Positions 54,865-64,000 of a DNA stretch of 64,000 nucleotides are shown here, piece by piece (position 1 is the stretch's first letter; every line of letters starts with the position of its first letter). Source of the stretch: Cunninghamia lanceolata (Eukaryota; Streptophyta; Pinopsida; Cupressales; Cupressaceae); contig BSBN01000297.1 in assembly GCA_027924645.1 (NCBI GenBank), forward strand, positions 4,526,001-4,590,000. The letters are read 5' to 3'. Under the pieces are notes generated by a model. The model was not told the DNA's origin and did not search any database. It saw only the letters and a list, made by a program, of their open reading frames with translations. The translations under genes were made by a program, and so were the position numbers.

Positions 54865-57111
54865 ATGGCAACCCCACAAGTTGTTGATATTACTGAGTGA
54901 CCAAGACCTAAATTCAAGAAACATACCTTCAAAGAAATAGAAGTTGATCTAATGGGTGCATTTTCAAAAATACCATATGGAGTTATGTATGTGGAAGATG
55001 TTAGGGCATATATCCATTTTGCTCTAGATGAGCTCGATGGTGACAAATTCTTAGATCTATACCTGAAGTATCTAAGCAATGATTAATTTGATCTAAAGGA
55101 AGAATACAAAGTCTTAGAAGAGAAGAAATTCATCTAGTATTTAGATTTTCCTGCATTTGTAGAGGATGAATGGGTCTGGTATATCCTAAGTCGAATTCAC
55201 GATGAATTTATGTGGTTAGGGAAGCCCTTCAAAATCACCAAGGAAGTGATTAGGGCAATAACAAGGTTAAATTCCATTGGAGGTGTACCCTTGCTGAAAG
55301 TTGTGAAGAATCAAACTGTTACAGAGGCTACCAGAGCCCAATTTGACAAGAGGACATTAACCATAAATGACATTATACACCATGTGGTAAGGTTTTCTTC
55401 TATGGTCATAAGCTACAAGATCTATTTCTCAAACTGGGAGAACTTTGTCTCTGGTACTGCGATATACACTGCATATCAAATGGTCAAAGAGAATGTTGAT
55501 TATGATTTGTGTGAGTTGCTGAGAATCCAACTATTGTAGAATCTAAAGAAGATCAAGGAAAGTAAAAACTATCACTTCAAATTTGGTACGCTGATTATCT
55601 GTTTATTCTTCTATTTTATGAATGAGTTTCCAAGAATGAAGAATCTATTTTGGTTAACTAGCAAACTAGTAGCTATTCAAATTAGAAATCACTTAAATAG
55701 CATTGGAAGCCATGATGAGCAAAAAGCAGCCCTATGGGGGTACTTCAAGAATTTTCAAAGCATGATGTATTCAAGAGAAAGAATCCCTGAGAAAATTATT
55801 GAGAAGTATAAGGATACTATATGTTTTATGGTTACAAAAGATCAATGCTTGATGGAGCCTGTTGAGCCTAGGATAGTCTGGATAATGCCAATGGGTTATG
55901 AAGTGGATGGACAAATATTAGAAAACTATGCTCAACACATGTTGAGAAAACCCAAGGACAACAGAGAAGAAAGGTTTGGAGCCTATGAAGAGCTATCTAT
56001 GAAACTCCATGTTGAACTCAGATAACCTGAAATCTCTAGGAAAAAGAAGTATCTGTTAGTGACATTGAAACAAGATCCTCTCTAAGACATCAAATAGTTG
56101 ACAATGAAAGGACTGAGGAGGAATAGGATAAGGAAAATCCTTCACTAGAATAGAAGGAGGATTCTAATAAGGACATGGATCTAGATGATCTAGAGTAGAA
56201 CTTGAAAGAAGAAGTCTCTACTACACCAAGAGACACTGTAGAGTCAGTTAAAGAACTTTTGGAGAAAGAGAAACAAGTTTTAGATGAGCCTGAGTTTCTA
56301 CATGGTCCAATAAACTTGGACATAATGTCCCTTGTACAAAAATTTAGATTGGCATCAATTGTACAGGGAAAGGTAAGAGAAGAAATGTTGAAGTCTCACA
56401 TAGAGGATAGTAAGCTCATTGGTCAGGCATCTAGCATTCTGGAGAAGTTGATGCCAGCATACCAAAAGGACACTTCTTTGTCATCATAAAATCCTCAAAG
56501 GACTTATAAACTCTATAAGTAAACATTTTGAATCCATTGAGAAATCTGTAGACATAAAAGTTAGGCAAGAATTTAATGAGAAAAGGTTGAATGAGTTGAA
56601 CGAAATGATAACTAATGACAAAGCCCAGCTAGTTAATAGAATAAAAAAAAATTAGAGTGCCATTAAAGAAGCTAGTTACATATACAAATTTTTTTAATCC
56701 TAGTCGGAAGCCACTAAGGAAATAGAAGTAAAGATCAAGGATTTAGAGCTAAAACCGATAAACATTTCTAAGTCATTCGATCTGGTGACAGAATCAGTGA
56801 GCAGCAAGGAAAGTCAAGTCATCAACCTTCATGATGACTTGAACAATCTAATAAGTGAGAGGAACAAAATTAGAAATAAAATGTGTCAGCTAAAAAGAAT
56901 AATCAGTCCTAAGTTAGATTCTATGTTTAATCTAGTAGCTGAAGCACAAGTAGCTTTACAACCTGACACACCCTTTGATCTTCACAAGATAGAAACTATA
57001 GTTTTTCTACTCAGTGGTCATATTCAAATTTTGGGCAATACCAGGAAAAGATGGGATGGTGAGCTCACCCAAATAAACAACATTTTCAATGACATCCTCC
57101 AACACATGTAA
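54865..57111 (+). pseudogene. Second ORF of element B, best preserved copy of the unknown family
   Basis: ATG 54865 opens MATPQVVDITE. One frame runs to 56025 with only four internal stops: GAFSKIPYGVMYVEDVRAYI, FVEDEWVWYILSRIHDEFMW, PFKITKEVIRAITRLNSIGG, FVSGTAIYTAYQMVKEN, DYDLCELLRIQLL, AALWGYFKNFQSMMYSRERI, EKYKDTICFMVTKDQCLMEP and RIVWIMPMGYEVD. After frameshifts, 56202-56489 (LDEPEFLHGPINLD and LKSHIEDSKLIGQASSILEK) and 56785-57111 (ISPKLDSMF, then FLLSGHIQILGN) give the C-terminal coiled-coil part. No known catalytic motif. Conservation of blocks between A, B and C suggests past selection on the protein. Confidence 0.75.
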
Positions 57112-57214
57112 AATAAGGTTGAAGATTGTACATGTACATATGCGGTAGAGTATAGCAAATTTTACAGTTTTGATAATTTTTTACTCTGGAACCTACACCT
57201 TTTCCATTGATGTC

Positions 57215-57355
57215 AAAGGGGGAGAAGAAGATCAGTGAGAAATGGGCAAACATCTCAGGGGGAGAAGAAATATAGAGTGTATATATAAAGTGGGAGGAGT
57301 CAAGGCAGTCAAACATTTTTCACTAAGTGTTGCTATCAATGCCAAAGGGGGAGAT
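57215..57355 (+). promoter_or_regulatory. Multiple polypurine tracts before the right LTR of B
   Basis: AAAGGGGGAGAAG at about 57215, CAGGGGGAGAAG at about 57256 and AAAGGGGGAGAT at 57344-57355, the last abutting the LTR. Confidence 0.75.
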
Positions 57356-58070
57356 TGTTGGCAAGAGACACTACTATGTTGAATAATTAAGTGTTGTCAT
57401 TGATGGCAACAAGGAAAAGAGGGTACATCAGTACAACAAGGCAAAGAAGACATCACTCCAGAAGACCAACTTGATTTGGCAACAAGGTACAAGAGTATTC
57501 AAGATTGGAAGGCCAGAATGACTAATTATGGACAGTATTCAGAGTAAGAGACAGAAAGTGGATCAGTATGCATCCACAGATGAAGACCTATAAATGCAGT
57601 TTAGGTATGATGAGTCATAGCTATTTGATGATGATATACTTTAGTGTTCAAGTCATGACTTCCTCCAGAAGTTATTTGGAGAAAATTTCTAAGTCTGGAT
57701 GAACATAGGTAAGACATGGAATGTGTACAGTGAAAAGTAAAAGGGTCTGCATTCCTCCGCAACGGTATATTTTGTTCTATGGTTTTGAGGAAACTAAGAG
57801 ACATGTCATGACTACTTGAATCTAGGATTATAGCTCTTGAAGTTCAATAGTTCACATTCTACAAGCTTTCCAATATCGACTTCCAGTTTGACAGTATTTC
57901 TGTGACAGTGCAACAACTCTAAGATCTGTATTTTGACATACAAGTTTATCTGTTTTCACAGATCTAAAGGTCTATTAAGAGGTTAGTAATGATTGTTGGA
58001 TATGATTTATTAAGTCTCATGTGGTCTACAATAATAGTTATGATAAGACAGATGAATTGATCAAGTATGT
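57356..58070 (+). repeat. Truncated right LTR of element B
   Basis: It aligns with 51740-52454 and stops at the same base where the 250-bp fragment at 38498-38747 stops. From 57821 on it is also copy 2 of the segmental duplication. Confidence 0.9.
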
Positions 58071-58946
58071 GGAATGATGCACCATAATCAATCAACCACA
58101 CATCATTGGATGCATGGGTGGCCAAGGCCACGATGAAGGCATCACCATCATCTTGTGACTTGTCAGAATCTGAATCTAGGACATTCTTCTTCTTTTTCTT
58201 TTCTTCCTTGCATTCCTTTTGGAAATGCCTAGTTTTTTTATAGTTCCAATAGAGAGCCTTGGACTTTCTAGGAGATTTGGATCTCCCATGGGACTTGGAT
58301 CCACCCTTCTTAGCTTTCTTGTCCTTTTTCCCTTTCTACTTGGGTCTTCGATGAACCGCAAGAGCCTCTTTGACTGCCTCAAAAGACTTTCTCTGCATCT
58401 CTTCATATAATAGTGAAGATACCACTTCATCCATTGTGAAAGTGGATGTGGTTCTCCCAATAGCCATAACAAGATGATCCCATGAGTCTAACAAAGAACA
58501 AAGTAAGGTCATACAACAATCCTCCTCCTCCATCTTAACACCAATGAATGTCAATTGTACAATTAACATGTTGAAGGCATTCAGGTGATCTACAACAGAT
58601 CCTCCATCCTCTATCCTTAGAGAATACAACTTCTTTCTCAGAAAAAAGTTTTTTCACCAGGGATTTATCCTGATAAACATCTCCCAACTTCTTCCAAAGA
58701 TCTTTCATGGTCTTCTCCTCATGGGCATTTAATAGGACATAATCAGCTAGACTAAGTCTTATGAGACCCTTAGCCTTCTAATCTTTGAGATGACAATCAG
58801 CTTGTACCATTGTAGTTGGTTTTACATTAGATATAGTTTCCCATAGGTCACGATCAACAAGCATGTCTTCCATTTTAAGTTTCCATAACTCAAAATTAGT
58901 GTCATTGAATTTATCCACCTCTAATTTTCTGAATGTACCTACCATC
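58071..58946 (-). pseudogene. Copia gag and protease start, second copy
   Basis: Same as 38748-39623, with one base fewer in a C run near 58362 (GAGCCTC against GAGCCCTC). The rest of the Copia element (integrase, RT, RNase H, 3' LTR) is absent on this side; element B's LTR replaces it. Confidence 0.85.
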
Positions 58947-59051
58947 TCTTTTCCTATAACAAGATTATAGAATACTCTACACAAAGCTCCCACTCAACCT
59001 AAGATTAGATCAAAAAACCCCTAACCAACAACTAGGACCAAAGGTGATCAA

Positions 59052-59063
59052 GCTCTGATACCA
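59052..59063 (-). promoter_or_regulatory. Copia primer binding site, second copy
   Basis: GCTCTGATACCA on the plus strand, as at 39729-39740. Confidence 0.9.
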
Positions 59064-59065
59064 AC

Positions 59066-60087
59066 TGAAAGGAAGCTAGGTGTGCGAAAATAGCTTCCTA
59101 CACTAATCTAATGAGGAGAGATGAGTGCGAATTCTTTCCAACCTTTACAATTATAGTGTTATTAACCCAATAACAGAGATATTGCAGCAAACACATACAC
59201 AAGAATGTAAGATAGAAGAAGAGAGAGACAATATATACATGGGGAAAACCCTTACAGGTGAAAAACCCCACACTCCAAAACACAGCTCAAATGTATTCCA
59301 GTAAACAATCAAGGTTACAATATAGTTTCAGAGCCAATGCTCTTGTAGGAGTCTTCAACACTCATATCTGGAGATAATCTGGTAGCATAATAGTACCTAT
59401 CAATCACATAATACATCTCTGCAAAAATGGCTCTATCTTGAGATGGGCGTCCAACATGGCCTCATAGCCCAAAACCCACAACTATGGACACTTGTCCAAC
59501 ATTGTAGAATGTTCATGACACTTTTCATGTCACCTCATCCCAAAGATGTCACCTATTCCCAAGTTGGGCAATGATAGATAGTCTTATGACACTTACGACT
59601 GTCATAGAATCCGTCATAGTTGTCATATCTTATAGCTGTAAGAGAATCTGTCATACACATGCTATAAATAGAATATTCTCTTACAACATGTCATAACCCT
59701 CCTTGGGGTGCCCAAATATGTCTTCTTCCAAGATACCCTATGACACATGTCTTCACCTATCATAGAATGTTCCATTTATGACTCTTACACGTCATAGATT
59801 TGTCATAGGAATCTGTCATGACCGTTTCAGTCAATATTCCCTTACACACTATTCGAGATACCGACACATGGAAAAATATTCCTACCACTAAGTGGGATAC
59901 CTATCTCTTCATGTGAGGACAAATTTACATGTTGTCACCTTCCACGTAGGATGACACATCACCGTGCCAACTCCCATAAGATGACAATAAGGATTTGCAT
60001 CCTAATTACAATAATAGGCAATAAATAAATAAATACAATGAAATAATACAAAGAATTACCAAGGTTGAGACACCTTAATTCCTAACA
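59066..60087 (-). repeat. Copia 5' LTR, second copy
   Basis: Same sequence as 39743-40764, including the missing TATA segment. It is followed by CTTGG as in copy 1. Confidence 0.92.
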
Positions 60088-60092
60088 CTTGG

Positions 60093-60423
60093 TAGCATTG
60101 AAGACATCATTCCCATCTATCTCCTATAAGGTTTGGAAGAAAGCTAGGGGGAAACCATCTGGGCCTGGGGCTTTGAAGGTGCCCATTGAAAAAAAAATAG
60201 TTTTAACCTCCTCCACCAAGATGGGTTTAGTTAATAAGAAATTATCATCCCCTGAAAGTATGGGAGGAATGACCCTTAATAGGGAATCAATGTCCTCAGT
60301 AAAGGCACTAGTATGCTGGTAAGCTAGCAGAGATTCAAAGTTATTAGAAGCTAAACCCCCAATCTCCCCATCAACTTCAAGCTCCCTCCCCTGCTCATCT
60401 CTAAGCATCCTGATTGTATTTCT
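60093..60423 (-). pseudogene. LINE RT N-terminal part, second copy
   Basis: Same as 40770-41100, with the K-x-PGPDG block; the RT C-terminal part is not present on this side. Confidence 0.88.
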
Positions 60424-60479
60424 CTTCCTATACCTTAGGGTGGACTAATGGAAAAAAGAAGTGTTCTTGTCCCCTTCCC

Positions 60480-61516
60480 TTAGCCATTGGATCCTAGACT
60501 TCTACTTCTAGTAGATCTCTTCTTCTTTGAGTGTCCGTGCCTATTCCTTAGATAGGTTATCTCAAGGGGTTGCAATTCCTCCAACTTGTCCCCTTGCTCC
60601 ATTCTTCTTTGCACCTCCTTAAGTTGTTCCATGATACTTTTCTTCTTGGTCAAGACATTACCAAAAGTGTACTTATTCCATCCTTTCACCTTGTTCCTCA
60701 AATTAGTTAGTTTCTAAGCCAATCTGAACATCGTCGGTCCTTGGATAGGATTATTGCACCACCCTAAAAGGTAGTCCCTAAAATTAGGGTGAAGAGCCCA
60801 CATCATTTCAAATCTAAAGGGGAAGGGGCCTCTTTTACACCTTTCAAACTAGTTAAGCATAAGAGGGTTAGGTCTGAGCCCACCCAGGGAAGAGCTGACA
60901 GATGCACCAAATTCATAATGACCCAATAAGAGGAAATTAAGAATCTGCCAAGCTTTACTTGGATAAGGTTTCTCTCTTGTCTCCTATTGGACTAGGTAAA
61001 AGCTTGCCCCATCAGCTCAATATCCATTAGTCCAGCATTTTCTAAGAAATCAGCAAGGTCTAACATACTATCAGAGTAATCCGTATAGAGGGGGGAGTTG
61101 AGATCCCCCACAACCATCCAATTGGTGTCTCTATTATTCTTAATTTTATCATCCATGCTATCCTAGACCTCCATCCTACTACTGCAGGTATTAGGAGCAT
61201 AGACATTAATAAGGTTCCACCTGTTAGTATGACACTAGAATGAAATTTCCATATAATGCCTAGCATAGGATATCACATTGCCAACAATATTCTAATTCCA
61301 TAAACTAGCAATACCACCTGAAGCACCCTGAGCCCCACTGATAGCATAGTTCACATAGGGCCAGATGTTCTTTGGAGCAAGTTTGAAGTTTTCCTCAGTC
61401 ATTTTAATTTCTTGTAGAAGAAGAATATCAACTTTATTATCAAAAATATAGTTTCTTACCAGTAACTATTTTTTAGGGCTATTGAGCCCTCTTATGTTCC
61501 AAGAGATAATCTTCAT
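60480..61516 (-). pseudogene. LINE endonuclease domain, second copy
   Basis: Same as 41157-42192, with one extra C near 61250 (TTTCCATATAATG against TTTCATATAATG). The minus-strand ATG lies at 61514-61516. Confidence 0.85.
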
Positions 61517-61523
61517 TTCTTGA

Positions 61524-63079
61524 TCCTTCTAGTGGGGGGCAACAAGGTGGCCTACTTTCCCCTAGCAATTTCTTGTTCCATCTCTCTCTACCTAGTCTTC
61601 ATATGTGAGGGTCTTCCTCTACTGCTATCTCCCCCCACATTAGTTGTTTTCCTACTGCTTCCATTTCCCTTCTTCTTCGTGATAGACCAACCCTCCTAGT
61701 CCTCTACCTCCCTGCTCGGACCTACACCTAGGGATGGGGAGAAATTCTTCTCCAGAGAACTCATTCCAAGTTTGGAAAAGCTTGTCTTCTCACCTGGGCT
61801 ATTCACTTCATTTACCTTGTTCTGCTATGAGAAGACACCCTTCCGAGAACTAGAATCCAATCCAAGTTCTCCTTCTTCCAAATCCTCATGTCCCCTATCA
61901 ACTACAATGGCCTCAACCTCCAACTATTTAGGGGTTTCCACTAACTCTTGTCCATCAGCCTTCTGGGTCTCCTCATTGACAACCATTAAGTGTTCAGCTA
62001 CCTCTGAGGGAATGACTACCAAAGACTAAGACTGCTCCATAGGGGGATCCTATTGTGTGACCTCCTCCGAGACCATGACTACCAAAGACTGAGCCTGCTC
62101 TGCAGGGGGGTCCTACTGTGTGACCTCCTCTCAGACCTCCTCAGATTTCCCTAGAGAGGTTGGGGCAAGTCCACTATTTTCAAGATGTCATCTTTGAAGG
62201 AGTAGTCTTTCGGGGCCTCATATGAAGCCACCAACATCTCCTTTGAGGGTTGGGGGCACTTAGGGGCCCTACATTGGGTGAAGACATGACCAGATTTCAT
62301 GCAATTCTGACAAAAGACTCTAGAGTTCTCATATTGAATACTCTGAGTCCATTTCCCATATTTGGATTCCAAAATAATAGAGGTAGGAAGGACTTTAAGA
62401 ACATCCACATTGACGCAGAACCAAGCATAAACAAGCCTCACCTTGGCCTTAGTGACTTTATCCACTATCATGTAATCTCCAAAGGTATTGCCTATCCAAG
62501 CAAAAATTTCCTCATCCCAGAACTCTAAGGGAAGACTCGGCAAGTGCACCCAAATAGGGGCCAACTGGTTAAGATCCGCCTTGGGGCCAAAGCAAGGTTT
62601 CCATTTGCATAACAAGAGTGAGTGCTTCCCATATAGCCATAGACCACCTGCCAGGATTGACAGCATGTCTTCCTAAGAGGTAAACTTAGACAGAAACATA
62701 CCCCCCACCATAGCACTGGTAGAGGCGTTCCCCTTGAGAGACCATTTGGCCATCATCTAATGATAGACTGAGCCAATATTAGGCTTGAAGGTGAAGAATT
62801 TTCCAACAAGGGTGTTATCCATAGATGCCACCACTCTCAAAATCATCTAATCAGGAAGCTTGAGTGCCTTGGCTCCTTCAATCTCAGAGATAACTGGCAG
62901 GCTAACCAAGCAATCAACCTTGCCATTAGCGGCTCCGACAAGAGCCTCCTTCCACTTCTTGGGACCCTATTTTGAAGATGAAAACATGTGATCCCTCTGA
63001 CAACTTGTGCCAGCAACAGAGTCCCCTAGAGTCAGGGGAGGGGACTGGGTCACGGGGCCCCCAGATTGTCACCATCCAT
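61524..63079 (-). pseudogene. LINE ORF1, second copy
   Basis: Same as 42200-43755, with the identical 171-codon open stretch at 62666-62151, the CCHC knuckle and the 63-bp internal repeat. Confidence 0.85.
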
Positions 63080-63163
63080 TCCTACCTAGTACCAAATTCA
63101 AAACAAGAGCAGGATAGTTGCAGAGAAAAACACTTGTAATGAATTCGAATTGAGATATAGTAT

Positions 63164-64000
63164 TGTTGGTTATTTGATAACATATATACTTTTTGCCCAT
63201 TCATATTTCTTTCTTAATTAACTTGTTCAAGGACATGAAATTGCAGCATTAGATAAGAGATGAAATTAAGACTTTTTTTAAGACTTGCAATTAGGAGATG
63301 AAATTAGGACTTTAATTAAGATTTACAATTATGAGATGAAATTAGCACTTTAATTATGACATGAGATTAGGACTTGAATTTATAAGACTTGCAATTAGGA
63401 GATGAAAATAGGACATTAATTAAGAAATGAAATTAAGACTTTAATTAAGACATAAAATTAGGACTAGCATTTATATGACTTGCAATTAGGAGATGAAAAT
63501 AGGACATTAACTAAGAGATGAAATTAGGACTTTAATTAAGACATAAAATTAGGACTTGCATTTATAGGACTGGCAATTAGAAGATGAAAACAAGACATTA
63601 ATTAAGAGACCAAATTATGACTTTAATTAAGACTTGCAATTAGGACTTTAATTAAGAGATGAAATTAGGAATTTAATTAATACTCAAGTGATGAGGAGAT
63701 GAAATTAGCACTTTAATTAAGACATGAAATTAGGACTTGCAATTAGGAGATGAAATTAGGACAAGTTAATTAAGATATGAAATTAGGACTTTAATTAAGA
63801 CTTGCAATTAGGACTTGCAAGGACATGAAATTGGGAAATTAGTTAAGAGATGAAATTAGGACTTCATTTACCTTAGTTAACTTGTTCAAGGACATGAAAT
63901 TAGGACTTTATTTAATACTTGCAATTATGAGATGAAATTAGGACTTGCAATTAGGAGATGAAAATATGATATATTAATTAAGAGATGAAATTAGGACTTT
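63164..64000. repeat. AT-rich tandem array, second copy, cut by window end
   Basis: Same irregular array as 43840-44676; it continues past the window. Confidence 0.9.

Larger units (their letters stand above)
51740..58070 (+). mobile_element. LTR element B: polymerase-less relative of A, right LTR truncated
   Basis: The left LTR is 51740-53267. Then come an iMet primer site, a gag-like ORF, the unknown second ORF, repeated polypurine tracts and a right LTR (57356-58070) that stops about 715 bp in, at AGTATGT. Beyond it the Copia gag begins. The LTR start TGTTGGCAAGAGACAC is identical to A's, but most of the LTR body differs. No polymerase motif is present. No right target duplication can exist because the LTR is truncated. 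Confidence 0.9.
57821..64000. repeat. Segmental duplication, copy 2
   Basis: Near-identical to 38498-44676, in the same orientation, and still matching at the last base of the window. It contains the LTR fragment, Copia gag, Copia 5' LTR, LINE RT N-terminus, endonuclease, ORF1 and most of the tandem array. Confidence 0.95.

Overview
The window looks like intergenic DNA from a seed plant with a large, transposon-rich genome, plausibly a gymnosperm, although the species cannot be fixed from sequence alone. The reasons are: retroelements primed by initiator-Met tRNA (TGGTATCAGAGC), plant-type Copia, Gypsy and L1 elements, a PPR-DYW relic, a cytosolic ribosomal protein L8 (uL2) relic with a splice acceptor, and old, deeply nested insertions. 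I see no intact host gene. Almost every coding stretch is a transposon or pseudogene fragment with stops and frameshifts.

Layout. 1-6716: a retroposon-like 3' end, PPR-DYW pseudogene pieces, a 310-bp near-perfect palindrome and an RPL8 exon relic. 6717-14222: LTR element A, complete with target-site duplication (TSD) TGCCC; it has gag-like knuckles and an unknown second ORF but no polymerase. 14223-14932: the right end of a CACTA transposon inserted in a Copia RT fragment. 14933-23681: element C, related to A but with mismatched LTRs, carrying a 349-bp TRIM element (20935-21283, TSD CAAAC). 23700-27092: a LINE endonuclease scrap and an intron-bearing, transposase-like gene relic, itself split by a 1.2-kb insertion. 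28172 to about 43815: one L1-type LINE on the minus strand, split by a 1.36-kb insertion and by a Copia element (34503-40764, TSD CTTGG). About 43840-44880: an AT-rich tandem array. About 44900-51739: a Ty3/Gypsy element on the minus strand with an extra RNase H between protease and RT. 51740-58070: element B, a third relative of A and C. 57821-64000: a near-identical second copy of 38498-44676.

How the parts relate. Elements A, B and C form one group of polymerase-less LTR elements. They share an unrecognised second ORF that starts with a recognisable MATP-like N-terminus, conserved regulatory repeats in the LTRs, several AAAGGGGGAG tracts before the 3' LTR and an inverted repeat that brackets the polypurine tract. 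They resemble Sirevirus-type Copia elements and would need polymerase in trans. A 250-bp piece of a B-type LTR also sits inside the Copia protease region. The second copy of the 38.5-44.7 kb block joins the B right LTR at exactly that piece. The simplest reading is unequal LTR-LTR recombination giving a tandem duplication of about 19.3 kb; an assembly artefact is the main alternative.
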